Assembly (NCBI GenBank): GCA_001599815.1
Contig: BCIA01000001.1
Location: 3,042,934-3,106,933 of the forward strand
Length of the DNA stretch: 64,000 nt
From: Furcasterigmium furcatum
Lineage: Eukaryota; Ascomycota; Sordariomycetes; Glomerellales; Plectosphaerellaceae
Direction: 5' to 3'
How positions within the stretch are numbered: the first letter of the stretch is position 1; each line of letters begins with the position of its first letter. A program made the position numbers and the translations under genes. The notes below the pieces were generated by a model. The model was given only the letters and a program-made list of their open reading frames with translations, ran no database searches and had not been told where the DNA came from. Below are positions 22,899-35,498 of this stretch, piece after piece.

Positions 22899-25800
22899 GA
22901 GACAAAGTAGTGTAAGGTGTTTGGGCGTTTTGGGTTGATTTAGGATCCAATGCCATCTTGGGCATGGATGGGCTCGTTGTCAAGAGTCTAGGACCAGGAT
23001 AGGCTCTGCCACGAAACGGACATGTGTGATATCACTTGGCCTGAGCTGCTAGAAGATCGCCTTGTTTAACACACTTGTCCAAGACTTGTATTTTATGTGT
23101 CTGGTGCGCGCCAATCTGGCTTCTTCTTGTGCCTCGAGTCTCAAAGCCATTCATGAGTAACTCAGTGGTAGGATGCACGACACCGGCGATTAGTGCCCAG
23201 AATCGACCCCTGATGGCCATGCTTAAAACCCATTTTGACAGGATCAAGAATATGAGCAGATATGCCACACAGATATTGCCGTCTCCGGCCAGCCTTGAAA
23301 GCATCACAGTAATATCAAATCAATCTGGGGGCCGATCGCGCTCGACCCGTCTGAACTTTTGGCGGATGATCCCGCCGCAACGTTGAGACTTCGGAAGGCG
23401 CAACAACCGAGCGCAGCGTCGCATTTGCCCCTCCAAATGCTACAGTATCGTATAGGTCGACAACCCGGTCCTTAACATGTCACTGTTGGATCAACCACGT
23501 TAACCGCAGCCTGCGTGGCAGCGGATAATCACGATGCTGGCTGGGACAGCTCCTCGGCGTACCATGGCCCTTCTCGGACTGCGATGTTCGCTTGGGGCAC
23601 TGTACATGATAGCGGGCCAATGATGCCGCAGCGAAGCCGGTGCAGGAACAGCAGCTGGGTGGCGACATCGTTTCGGCTTTGGGCTGCAGGTCGGGGTGAT
23701 TGGGTTGGGGCAGAGCCGGTAGAGGTTGCAGCGTGCATGTCGACGACCCCTGGAGATGCATGAAATTGGGGGTTTTGGTGTTTGGCACAGGACCGGACCC
23801 CAAGACACCGCCAGTTCGTCGCCCACGGGTCCGAGTCTTGCGGGTGAGACCTGGAGACCGGAAGTTTGATTGTGTGCGACTCACGGGGGTGGGCACAATT
23901 GCATCAGAATCATTCCTGATATTGCTCTGAGATGCTGGTGGTCCCCGGAATGCGGTGCGGGAACGACGTCGGGCGTCAACGTCATCCGCATTGCCAACTC
24001 ATCGCGGACGAGGGGGAGCTGAGCTGATGGCCAATGGAGCTGTGACTGGCTGCGTGGTGGCATTCCGTCGGGGCGAATGGGCTGACGTCCACGAACCTGC
24101 GGATTGCTCGGCGGCGGAGGTGCGCTGGCAGGCGGGGTGCCAACTCATTGATTCGATTGCCCTCTCGGGAAGCATCGCGGCGAGGACAGTCCTGTGACTG
24201 TGTCCGGCTGTGGACAACGATGAAGAGAGCTGAGATGGTCGTCGCTGGGGGTCACTGCGTGGCGTCTGCGCGCGGGTCCTTGCATCGGATCGGACGACAG
24301 GTCCCGGGCCTGTGGTCTGTGTCTGTGGTGCATGAGGCGAGGTCGGCGTCGAGCGAGGACTTGGGCGGACGGCATAATTATCATGTCAGACGGATCATGA
24401 TGGAGGAACTTCCAATTGCCCAGCAGCGAGTGAGTGGAGGAGGTTCCAAGAAAAGCAAACCGGCAGGAGGGAACCCCACACCCACCTGCATCCAATCTTT
24501 ATGCGGTCTCGTCTGACACGACTGCCGCAGCGTCCATTTCAATTCGCCCATCCCGTCCAGTTGGTAGGTTGAGCTAACAAGAGTTCAACGGCCCAGCGGT
24601 CTCCTCTCATTTTAAACCCGCCCTATCTCGGGCCCTAAGGCACGGGGCGTCGTACCATTACTGATGAGGCCAAGTGCTGGTGTTAGCTGGCTCGCAAACG
24701 TTACTGCAGAAGTGCAGTTCTGGAGTGTCGGACTTGGTGTGGAGAGCCCGCGACGCGTCTGGGTCGCGATTTTCTTCTTCCTGCCCGGGAGAAAGCAATG
24801 AAGCCAAACCATGAACCCCCGGTCCAATATTCAGTCCCAACCTGGGAATTCGCTTCTTGTCGGTCGAATCCGGTACAGCCCCTCAGAGAATGGCAATGTC
24901 GGGGCGTGTGAACCCTTGCTCAACCCCTTGCCCACCTGATCCCGCTAATCCTGAACCAGGCCTTGCGAATTCCATGGCTTGGTGACGGACGTTGGTGAAA
25001 TGTTAGTAATCGAGACACACCAGCAAAAAACAACCGCAAGAATCAGTCACTTTTAGATTTGTCGGCGAGGTCACAACCTCCGTGCGTCATATGATGGCGA
25101 CGAAGCTTGCGGGTCTCGGCAGCAAGACGACTGAGTTCCCTGTCGGGGTTGACGGGCTGGGTTGGGGTTGGAAGGCTATCCATAAGAATAGTGTAAGTAT
25201 AAAGGCGGGCGAGGACTTATGGGATAGAGAACTTACCAGCCCAAGCTTGACCTTGTTTGATCCCCTCATACACGTTGGGCTTGGATGGTGACTTTATTGG
25301 CTTCCGGAGCGAAGATGAAGTTGCTGTTGGAGTGATAGCGCAGGTCACGCTGGTGAGAGGAGCTGCGGCTGGGTTGAGATTACCTTTCCGGAGGGCCTTG
25401 GGACCGGGGCGGGTGATAGCTGTGACCATTTAACGGGCCTGATCAGTCAATATTCTGCTGGCTGAAGCTATTCACGGCCTTTATTCGCACTTACACGGCT
25501 GATCACCGCTAACAGTCACGTGAAGGCGCGAGAGATCTCCCGAGACGGTAGTGGCACTAGTACCTGACGGGGCCCGACGGGACTGGCCTTGGGGGTGGGT
25601 GCCGCCCAAGTGGTGCCCCCATTCATTCGAACCCCTGAGATCCATCCATCCAATGTTTGAGCAACACCTTTTCTCTCCTCTCCTCTTCCTCCTCCAAGGC
25701 TGGAAGAGAGGCCCCTGTTCCCTTCTCGCTCCTTGGTCCTTACCGCCCATCACACAACCAGGCATTCTTCCCTTCCTTGCAAACCGTCTGACCAGCTGCC

Positions 25801-26241
25801 GCACGAGACCGGCCCTTTTCCTCTTCGAGTTCCCATTCTTTCCCTGTACCTCCTACCTGACCTGAGGTACCTACCTTGCCTATCCAATCCTGCAGATACC
25901 CTTGGACCTCCCGCGTCACTTTTCCAACTCGCCGGGTTTTGCGAAAACAACCACCGTCCGCCCACCTCCGCCTTTCCGGACCTTCGTCCTCAGCAAACGC
26001 TGTTTCTCTCCTGACCCTGTCCTCGACCTCGGCGCGCCGACTTGCATTTTCCAACCCCGCTGCACCTCTCGGCGGCTTGTCTCATCACTATACCCATCCC
26101 CGTCTGGGAACGATTCTTTGTCCTGGCCTCACGACGCGGCCATACCTAGTGACTCTCAGCTAAGCCCGGAATAATCAATTTTCTTCAATCGAACTTCCCG
26201 ACCGATCAATTGCGCGCGCGCACGCACCAAGAGCCACAGCC
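22899..26241. other. 3.3 kb between UNG and MSB1 genes
   Basis: No family-level gene is recognisable. The last 600 bp (25,640-26,241) are C/T-rich and probably form the promoter and 5' UTR of MSB1. A stretch near 25,080-25,560 carries splice-like signals on both strands (see findings), and a tRNA-like fragment near 23,150 was rejected. Confidence 0.5.
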
Positions 26242-29200
26242 ATGCCTAGCCTCTTCTCACGCCTGAAGGGCAAGGATGGCGCATCCAAGCTCAAGTCAAA
26301 AAAGGGCGGCAACCTCGACCAGCTCGTGGACCAGCAGCCCCCCAAGCCTCGATGGGAGGACGCCTATGCCCGCATCACTGTCGAGCCGGAGGAGATCCAG
26401 GAGCTCATCAGGCGATGCACTGAGGAGCTGAAGGCGAGAGGTACAACCCCCCAGAATCCAGTCCCCCAGCCCCTATCATGGCTAACAAGTCTCTCCTCCA
26501 CCCTCCAGCCCTCGACCACCCATTCCTTCTCTTGCCCTTCCGACCGACTTCGGACCCCAGCGCCGTGCGCACTTTCATCCGCCACTATTTCGACAACCAA
26601 CAGCAGATGCGCGGCGAGGCGCTGGCACAAGACCTCCGCATGACGGAACCCATGGTAGGACCCTCCCCCGGACCCCCATCCGAACCCCTCCCCTAACTCT
26701 TCTCCTCCCCCAGGTCATCGCCGGCGTAACAAAATGGTGCTGGAGCAGATTGCAGGGTGGCGTTGTCGGCTGGGACGCCTACGAACTGTTCAAGGTGGGC
26801 GAGCATGGTACGTGTCTCACCTCTGAATTCCCCGTGTCTCGGCTGCATCCTCCCACTAACACCCCTCCACAGACTCGAACCTCGCCCGCGACTCTTTCAA
26901 GACTTTCATCCCCCTCAGTGTTGAAAATGGCGCCCGCTCCTGCATCATCTTCGACTTCTTCGACCTCCTCGCCGCCATTGCCGCCCACGGCAAGACCAAT
27001 GGTCTGGGTGGCCGCAAGCTCTCCCGGATGGCTGCATGGTGGGCGTTTGAGCAGAGGGACACGGGTAGCGGCTTCGAAGGTGGCTACAACTCCTGGGCCA
27101 AGTAAGCAACCCTCGATCGATATCTGCCGCAGCATGCCTGCATAGCGCATCTATTACCGAGTATACTGACCACATATTACTTCGCAGGGCCGCCGACGCC
27201 ACGAGCCATCTCTTCTTCGCGTACCTCCGATCCCTCGCCCCCAGGCAGTCCCAGAACACCATTTCCATGCTCCCCATGTCCCTGCAGAAGCTGCTACAGG
27301 AGACCGAATACCCCCCTCACCGGCCCGCTCTCATGCAGTCGTCCACTTACAAAGTGGTCATGATCGTCGACGCCGTCTCGCCCACCCCCTTCGCCCTCCT
27401 GCGACGAGCGAACCACTTCCAGTACCGCGACGAGGATAGAGCCCTCCAGGAGTTCTCCGACTTTGAGGACCCCATCACCGCCCTCACGGAAGAGTGTCGC
27501 CGTGTGCTCAAGGCCATCTCGTCCGCCAACCAGTCGCATGTCTCTAGCTCGAAGCATTCGACCAGCCTGCGTGATGCCTCATGGTCGCGCTTCGAAGATA
27601 TCGGCTTTGCCAGCGCGCTCGAAGAGGACGATGATGACGAGGATGCCCAAACAGCGGTCAGGAAGCCGATGGGCCTGAGGACGACTCCTGCGTCCGGAAC
27701 CATGGATCTCGGAAGGCCTACTACGCCATCCTGGGCCGACTTCCTGTCTTCCGGATTCGTTGACGACAGTCAAGGAGGCACCTCGAGCCACCTTCTGCCT
27801 CCTGACAAGGTCCTGCCGCGTATCGAGACCAACGTGCGCCAGAGGAGCTCCCAATCGCACCACCCGAGGCTGGAGACCGAGGGCCACCTGGAACCCGGCG
27901 AGCTGGCCAGCATCACACGCTTCGATCTTGACGACGCATTCTGGTGGGTGTGGATGAACAGCCTGGCGCCCGAGGAGACTGCCGACAGAAAGTCGGCGTT
28001 TGGACGCTGCGCTGTTATCGAGACGGTCATCCGATCCGGACGCTGGCTCGTCATGGAGGAGATGGTTGTTGGAGCCGCGCCCGAGCCTCAGGAGGGCGCC
28101 TACATTGCCGAGAAGAAGGGCTTCTTCAGCTGGACCCGCAGGAATAAGGGCGTCAACCGCCGCAAGTCGACCGGCAAGCAGGCGCTGGACAAGAACGGCA
28201 AGGGGCTCGATACGAGCCAGTTCGGCCTCAGCAAGACGAGCGTCGGCCCCGACCAGCAGGCCAAGATCGCGGCAGCGGCGGCACAGCTCCAGGCTAGACA
28301 GCAGCGCGAGCAGCAGGGCCTGTTGGCCGAGCGTCGAGGCCGTAACGAGCCCGAATCCAAGGATAAGACAACCAGCGTTCTGACGCTCCAGCCGGTCATC
28401 ATGAAGGAGGCATCGCCGGCCATGAAGTGGGCCAGCAAGTACGACAAGGAAACCATTCGAGAGGCTTACTTGGCCAACACGAATGCCGGCCGGGGCGGAG
28501 AAGTCTCCACGATGCAGTCCAACGGCAGCACCCCCTATCTCGGTTCCAACGGGCATGCAAACGGGTATGACCAGAGGCCTCAAGTGCCCGCAAAGGACCT
28601 TCAATCACCCTCTGTGGTGTCCCCAGGTTTGCCCTCATCGACGTCTCAGCGATTCGATCACCGCTACGAGGAGGAGCCGACCCCTATTCCCTCGGAGAAG
28701 GATCTGGAGGCGCCGCTTGAGGTCCACCCGGCTGACCGCGGTGGCCCGTCCGGTCGCGCTACGCCCGTTCCTCCCCCGAAGGAGCACTCCCTGGAGCATT
28801 CACGCGAGAACATGATCTCGCCCGAGCCGGACGTCAGCCCCGACAGCAAGAAGCACAAGAAGCTGCAAAAGGAGAAGACGGCGGGCGGAGGTCTCAGGAA
28901 GTTCTTTGGTCGCCGCAACCGCAGCTCCAAGCTTCCCGATAATGCTTCGTCCGATCTGAACCAGATGCTCTACCAACAGCAGCAGCAGCCCCAGCCCATC
29001 CAGGAAGCTCCTAGGGCGGCGCCCGCTCCTCAACCAGTCCAGGCTCCGCTGCCGGTGCAGCAGCCCCCGCAGCCCGAGCAGCAGCTGCCTTCGCCTCCCG
29101 TAGACAACTATGACGCTCCCATCGAGCAAGCCCAGCAAACGCCTGTTGCCGAGACTCACGCTCAGAGCCCTGGTCCGAGATACGATGACCAGCTCTCGAG

Positions 29201-29759
29201 GGTCGATACTGCCGACGCTCGCGAGGCTCAGCAGGAGTTCTCACGCTTCGACCAGGGTCCCCTGGCCGACCAGCCTGCCTTTGTTCCTGATGATGAGTCT
29301 GACGATGATGCGGTACCTCCCCCAATTGCTCGCCATGCCAGGAACAGCGAGCCGACGAGCCCGGTTCCTGCGGCAAAGCAGGAGTTCCCTGCGGAGGAAG
29401 AGGCCCCGGCTCCAGCCCCGGCCCCGGCCCCAGTGGAGGAGAAGCCTACCGCCGCTCCGGCCCAGGACCGCTGGGCCCAGATCCGCCGTAACGCCGCGGA
29501 CCGTGTGGCCCAGCGCACTGGGGGCGAGGAGCAGACGCAGGGCCCTCAGCCCACCAAGACGATGACGACTGATGATGGAGATGACACCAGTGGCGAAGAG
29601 AGTACGTTGTGTTCCCCAAGGAGAGGCCAGAGCAATTACTAACCGTGAGGTGTAGCCATCGAATCGCGCGTCGCGCGCATCAAGGCCCGCGTGGCCGAGC
29701 TGACGGGCAACATGGAGTCCAGCGGCCCGGGACCCCAGGGCCCTCCCCGCCGCCACTGA
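26242..29759 (+). CDS. MSB1: Msb1/Mug8-domain morphogenesis protein
   Basis: There are six exons: 26242-26440, 26509-26654, 26714-26807, 26873-27101, 27188-29601 and 29656-29759. All joins keep frame and give 1061 aa. The N-terminal half carries the Msb1 domain (RhoGAP-like fold, formerly DUF1708), with KPRWEDAYARIT, HPFLLLPFRP, FIPLSVENG, WWAFEQRD, SWAKAADATSHLFFAYLRSL and VDAVSPTPFALLRRAN. Yeast Msb1 scaffolds Cdc42/Rho1 signalling to formin and glucan synthase at growth sites, so a role in hyphal tip growth is likely. The second half is disordered and rich in Pro, Gln and Ala, with a basic KKHKKLQKEK patch before GGLRKFFGRR. The last exon encodes a short helix (IESRVARIKARVAEL). Confidence 0.9.
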
Positions 29760-30460
29760 TCCCGCCGGGATTCAGTCAGGAGTAGTAGCAGGGCTGCTTA
29801 CACGAGTTGAATGCCCGCATGCGAGCCTGCAGCGTGCCTTTTTTTGTTGTTTTGAGAAAGTAATGGTTGCTTGGTTCACCACGCTCCGCAGGTTCAGGAG
29901 CCTGCTGCGGATACACGCGCAGTGTTCGCGACGCGTTTTAATCTTCGATTCGCCAGGGAGGGATGGCGAGAGCGTAATATCTGGCCCTGACTCTGGCTGG
30001 GGGGTTTTGTTTCGAGTTTGACTGTTGTTTGTTGTGTCGGATCTCCTGTCCTCTCGCTTCTTCTCTCTTCTCTTCCCCTTTTTTGTTTGAACCGCACGAT
30101 GATACCACTAGAAGGAAGCTGCGGGCATTCTTTCAGATAGTTTCTCTGATACCACGAGTTTTCTGACCTGTGTGCTGGGTTTTGCGAGCGTGAGATGACT
30201 GTTCCGTCCTGTGTCAGCTGCAAATAAATAGCACGGCATGATAGATGGCGTGGCAATGCCGCAGTGTATCCTTCAGACCGCCCTGAAGGGCGTGCGTGTG
30301 TTGAACCATGGACCGGAAATCCTTGATCTAATGCCATAACTTTGATTCATGCTACCTGCCCCGTCATACGCTTGCTTGCTTCTCATCGCTACCCGTCATG
30401 ATGCTGTGGTTCGTCTTGTGTACAGTTCCCTCCTCCCTGGATATCCCATCTCGTCGTCGT
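29760..30460. other. Intergenic between convergent MSB1 and HRD3 genes
   Basis: This 700 bp contains the 3' ends of two convergent genes. T-rich stretches at 29838-29850 and 30070-30085 may belong to the MSB1 3' UTR. No gene is seen. Confidence 0.5.
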
Positions 30461-33203
30461 CTAATGGCCCACGCCCCCCGCGACCCAGGCGTTGAAGTCC
30501 GGGTTCCCAGGGGCGGGGAACATGCCCCTGTCCTCCTGCTGGGGCGCCGGAGCCGGCGCCTGCGGTTGCGCTGCCGCTGCCCGCTGCCCCAGCGCTTGCG
30601 CCTGCTGCTGCCGCTGCCTCTCTTCCGCCTCGCGGCGGTGGCGCTGCTGCATCTGCTGCCTGTAGTACAGGAGCAGGACGAGGCTGAGGGCGAGGAAGAC
30701 GATGAAGAGGCCCTCGGTGAGGTCGTCGTCCGCGGCGTCGTACCAGTCCGCACCGGGGGCGGAGTCGTCGCCGCCGGGCGGGGGGTCGTCGTACATGTCG
30801 AATTCGTCGTCGTCGTAGTAGCCGTTGGGGAGAGGGTCGTCGCGCATGAAGTTCGTGATCCACTCGCCGAGGGACCAGTCCTTCTTGGGCTCTGGGATAT
30901 AGTCAGTATAGGCCTCCTCGCGTCAGGGATGGGTAGTAGGGGGAACGTACTCGGCTCGTCCTGGATGGAGTGGATGGGCCCGTGGGTGAGGGTGTTCCAG
31001 GCGCTGCGCAGGCGCAGGCGCAGCAGGGACAGGGTCACGGGGAGGTAGGCCTCCTCGTTGACCTCGAGGGCCTGGTCGTAGTAGCGCTTCGCGAGGTGGA
31101 AGTCCTGGGTGAGGCCGATCCCGTTCTCGTGCATCCAGCCGAGGTTCCAGAGGGCCTGGGCGCTCTGGGAGTAGTCCGAGGCGCCGGTGTAGCACTGGAC
31201 GGCCTTGTGGATGTCCGCGTCGGCGCCGACGCCGTGGTAGTAGTAGTCGCCCATCTTGACCTGGGAGTCGACGTTGGACTGGCGCGAGGAGCGCGTCCAG
31301 TACATGAGGGCGAGGCGCGGGTTGTCGAGGAGGCGGGGGCGCGGCCGGGGGCGCATGAGCTGCGTCAGGGGCATGCGGGACTGGAGGGGGTCGAGGAGGT
31401 AGGCGACGTTGTTCTGGGCGCGCTCGTAGCCCTGCTCGGCGGCGAGGACGTACTCGAGGAAGGCGAGCTCAGTGTTGCCGTCGTCGTAGGCCTGGTTGGC
31501 GTCGGCCCAGGAGGAGACGAGGGGCTCGGCGCGCTCGGCGACGTTCTTGTAGTACTGCATGGCGATGGAGCAGGTCTTGTCGCGGCCGACGCCGTGGTTG
31601 CTCATCTCTGCGAGGTAGTAGTGTGCCTCGATGAGGCCGTAGCGGGCGGCCAGTTCGAAGTAGTTAGCGGCGATGCGGACGTCCTCGGGGCCGCCCTGGT
31701 CGAGGTAGAGCACGCCCATCTCGATCTGGGCAGGGGCGTAGTCCTGCTCGGCAGACGACTTGAACAGCTCGGTGGCGAGAGCGATGTTCTTCGGAGCGTT
31801 GCCGTAGCCGTGCAGCTTCATCAGGCCGAGGCCGTACTGGGACTGGGCGTCGCCGTGCTGCAGGCCCCTGGTGAACCAGCGGTGGGCATGCTCGAGGCTC
31901 TGCTCGACGCCCTCGCCGCGCAGGTACATGCGGCCGATGTAGCCGGCGGCGCGGGCGGCGACCTTGTCGATGCCGGGCCGGGGACTGTCGACGACGCGGC
32001 CGTCCTTCTTCCAGTAGCCCTTAGCCACCATGAAGAAGTACTTGCGCGCCATCTCGATGTTCCGCCGCAAGCCCCGCTGGCCCTCGTAGTACAGGAGTCC
32101 CAGGATAAAGGACGCCTTGAAGTCTCCCTTCTGGGAGAGGAGGTCGCGGTACTCGATGACATCGTCGATGGCGGCGTTGATGTCCGAGTTGGGAGCGGCC
32201 TTGATGGCATTGAGGCCCGCGCTCGCGGCGCTGGCACCCCTTCCGTAGACGCCGCCGACCTCGTCGGTGATGCGGTGCGACTCGTGGACCCAGTACATGC
32301 CGCCGGGGGGCCCGGAGCGGAACCACTTGATGGCCTTGTCGGCGACGCTCTTGTAGTGCTCGAGGGCCTTTTCGCAGTTCTTGGGCGTGGAGATGCCGCT
32401 GTTGTGGCGGTAGGCGACGGCCATCTGGGCCTGGGTGTTGCCCTGGAGGGCGGCGAAGGTGTAGTAGAGCATGGCCTTGGCCTGGTCGGAGGGGACGGCG
32501 GCTCCGAGGCCGGTGGCATAGAAGACGCCGACCATGTGCTGTGCGGTTGCGTTGCCGTGGACGCTGGCGAGGGTCTTGTAGTGGGTGAAGGCGACGTCGA
32601 GGTCCTTGGGGTGGGAATAGTTGCCGTAGAAGTTCATGTTGGCGAGGAGGTAGAGGGCATCCGAGTTGTTCTGCAGCGCCGACTGCTCGAGGAGGCGGAC
32701 TGCCTGGAGCAACGGCCCGCTGATGGTGCGTCCATCTTCCTCCGGCGCGGAGGCGATGGTGAGACTGGGGAGGGCGTTGAGGGCGTAGTCGGTCACCGTG
32801 TCGAGGATCGATCGGGAGCGTCGGGGTCGCCTGTGGGTTTGTCGGGGGATCTTTCGGAGCTCCTCGAGAGCAGCATCGACCAAGTCTGCGCCTGGAGGGG
32901 GAGTGAGTTAGTTGAGGGTGTGTCGGGCCAGTCTCTGGTGTTGAGCTTACCGGGCTGTCTTGGAGGCGGCTCGTGGTGTTCCTGGCCAAGATCGGCCTTT
33001 AGGACAGCCTGGGAGCCGTCGTCTGTTGTATGACCCTTGTGCTCGTCATCAAATCGCATCACCTTCTGCGCATCGAAACCGAGGACCGAGGAGGCCTGCA
33101 GGAGCACTGGTGGTTTGTCTTGTCAGCTATCGGTCGGATGAGGCACGCGACGGGTGGCGGACTGGGACCACGTACGGAGCAGCCACGGGAGGGAGGCCTT
33201 CAT
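30461..33203 (-). CDS. HRD3: Hrd3/SEL1L, ERAD ubiquitin-ligase adaptor
   Basis: There are four exons: 33176-33203, 32951-33106, 30951-32891 and 30461-30891. Frame is kept throughout, giving 851 aa. Splicing the 28-bp first exon creates a clean signal peptide (MKASLPWLLLLLQASSVLG). A lumenal solenoid of Sel1-like repeats follows from about 110 to 690, with units such as GVFYATGLG, GLLYYEGQRG, GRMYLRGEGVEQ and GWMHENGIGLTQ. One transmembrane helix (about 766-785, GLFIVFLALSLVLLLYY) lies near the end, followed by a Gln/Ala/Pro-rich cytosolic tail. Hrd3 holds the Hrd1 E3 ligase and recruits misfolded glycoproteins for ER-associated degradation. The gene is divergent from the WD40 gene. Confidence 0.93.
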
Positions 33204-33825
33204 GTTGGGCAATGTCTATGTGCCGGAGTGTTGTGTGGAGGCCCGCGACATGATACGCTGCGGAAGGAGAGCAGGAAGAGGGCGAGTGGTGGTGTTGCGC
33301 AAGGCAACTTGAACTTGTTCGGGTCAAGTCGATCGTGACATCTGTCCTGGGACACAGAAACGGCCGAGCTCCACGTAAATGCTAAGGAGTTCGAGGTGCT
33401 GGCCGAGCTAGCAGCCCACTTGATGATGACACGCTGCTTCCGGGGTTCTGATTGGTCGGTTCACCTAGAGGTGCTTGCCCCACTGCTAACGGCGGATTCA
33501 GTCCGTCGTCTCGGGGGAGAAATGGGAAGTCACCAACTTTTCAGACTGAATCAAAGGACCGACTTCCTGAATACAGCTGACGAGAAATCCGCTGCTCTGG
33601 CACATATCTCGAGACGGAGAATTTCAGCTTGATTTTACAAACGACTGAGCAACTCACATCGGCACTCATAAGTGCACTCACTGTCAGATCCCCCCGAGTC
33701 ATCCATCCTCAACCCCTCCCTCCCAAGAAGAATGTAAGATGCAACGCTTCCTCAAGACCTCGCCCGCTCCCGAATCCTGTAAGCTGTGTCTATTCAATGA
33801 TCCTGACCTCATATAGACCACCAAA
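33204..33825. promoter_or_regulatory. Divergent promoter region, HRD3 / WD40 gene
   Basis: 622 bp separate the two divergent start codons, so both promoters lie here. No credible gene is present. Confidence 0.5.
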
Positions 33826-34946
33826 ATGTACCAGCTGGCCCCCGTCGCAGGGCACAGCTTCGCCCGCTCACAGGACGACGTCTACGTCCTCGACTTACAC
33901 CGGCTCACCGCAGGCCTGGCCTCCATCTCTTCAGACCAGAAGCTATCGCTCTTCAATCCCGCCAGGATAGACGCCGGTCCGGTCTCATCGATCACAACGA
34001 ACCATGGCAATCTGAGATGCCTCAAGCCCTTCGACTGGACCACCTCGGTTGTCTGCACCGCCGGCGAGAACGGCACAGTATCCGTTTGGGACCTTAGACA
34101 GAAGGCCTCTAGTGCGCAAGTCGCCCAGTTCCAGGGTATTTCTCGTCCTCGCTGTTTGACTTACTTCTGTTGAGACTGACACGCTCAGCCGCCAATGCTC
34201 CCATATTGTCTTTGGCTTGCGACGCCGGGAGCGCCACCGTTGCCGTCGGCACCGAGTTCGAAAACCACCAGGCTTCTATCATCTTATGGTGCGCCGTCAA
34301 ATCTCACTTGTCGTTAACATAAAAATCTAACCGACTCTCCAGGGATGTACGATCTACCCCGTCACGCCGTCTCCAGTACAACGAGGTCCACAGCGACGAC
34401 ATCTCCGAGCTGCGCTTCCATCCCACACAGGCCCCTAACCTCCTCCTCTCCGGCTCGACGGACGGCCTCGTCAATGTCTATGACACCCGCATCGCCGACG
34501 AGGACGATGTCGTCGTTCAGACCCTAAACTGTGGCTCTGTCCACCACGCCGCCTTCCTCAGCGCCTCCGAGGTGTACACCCTCTCCCACGACGAGAAGTT
34601 CGCCGTCTTCAACCTCGACGAGGAGTACGAGAAGGGTAGCCCCGTGGCCGACTTCGGGGACGTCCGAAAAGAACTCGAGTGTCAGTACGTCGCTAATGTC
34701 ACGACCAAGACGGACGGCAGCGGTGCCATCGTTGGCGTCGGGTCCCAGAGCCGCCAGGACTTCCAGCTGGTGCACCTCACCCGCGGCGGCGACAAGAACA
34801 GCTGGGTCTTCGATAAAGCCTCCACCGTCGGCTTGCCCGGCGGCCACGGCGAAGAGATCGTGCGCGCTTTCTGCTTCTACGACGATGAGCAGGCGGTGTT
34901 TACGGCGGGCGAGGATGGGAACATCAAGGCGTGGAGGCCGAATTAG
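33826..34946 (+). CDS. WD40-repeat protein, WDR89-like
   Basis: There are three exons, 33826-34135, 34189-34288 and 34343-34946, with 53- and 54-bp introns; the product is 337 aa. WD repeats end in VSVWDLRQ, ASIILWDVR, GLVNVYDTR, FAVFNLDEE and a final GNIKAWRPN, which closes a seven-bladed propeller. The pattern SELRFHPTQAPNLLLSGSTDGLVNVYD and the HGEEIVRAFCF segment resemble the WDR89 group, whose function is poorly defined. The ATG at 33826 has a good context (CCAAAATG). No signal peptide or membrane segment is visible, so a nuclear or cytosolic scaffold is likely. Confidence 0.85.
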
Positions 34947-35498
34947 AATATCCCCTCGATCCCACCAACAAGCGTCTGTCATCGTTGATCTGCCTGCGCC
35001 ACATGCATGTGAACCAGACTTGGGGTTCAAGTACATATAGACTGCAAGTTCAAAGGGTCTTTCCCGACGCCTCGGCATGCGCGCCCAAGAATAGCACGGC
35101 TGCTAGTGCCGTGGTGGCCGCGGGGAACCGAGGCGGCAGCTGGGGTCCACCGGGCATCAGGGATCTATGTATCTGACTGACGAGAGATGTCATCTGTAGG
35201 GCCGTAGAGATCCCGCTTCGATGGCCCACGGCCATTCCGGCACGGGAAAAGGGCCTCCAGTGAAGGAATCCTTCATGCAACGGGGGGCGCGGACTCCCAT
35301 TGCTGGGCGCCGCGACCGAAGTCGACGGATTCCGAGGTCCGCAAAAGTGCGACCATGGAACCGTAGCGGCGCGCTGGGCTTAGGCGACGCTGGCCGGGGT
35401 TGCTTGATATTTAGAACTGAGTGTCGCCGGGGCACGGTACTTTGCTGACTTTCGACTGTGATCCCATTCCCACAGACTTGAAGGAGACAGAATTCGCC
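34947..35498. other. Intergenic, upstream of the TSC10 gene
   Basis: This 550 bp between tandem plus-strand genes should hold the TSC10-like promoter. No gene is seen. Confidence 0.5.

Noticed and set aside
23147..23215. tRNA-like sequence with CTCAGTGGTAG and AATCGACCCC
   Set aside because: A- and B-box-like words are present, but no acceptor or T-stem pairing could be formed, and the B box has two mismatches.
30970..33033. A 687-codon plus-strand open frame over HRD3
   Set aside because: In-register antisense shadow of the HRD3 exons, with biased Val/Gly/Glu composition and no motif.
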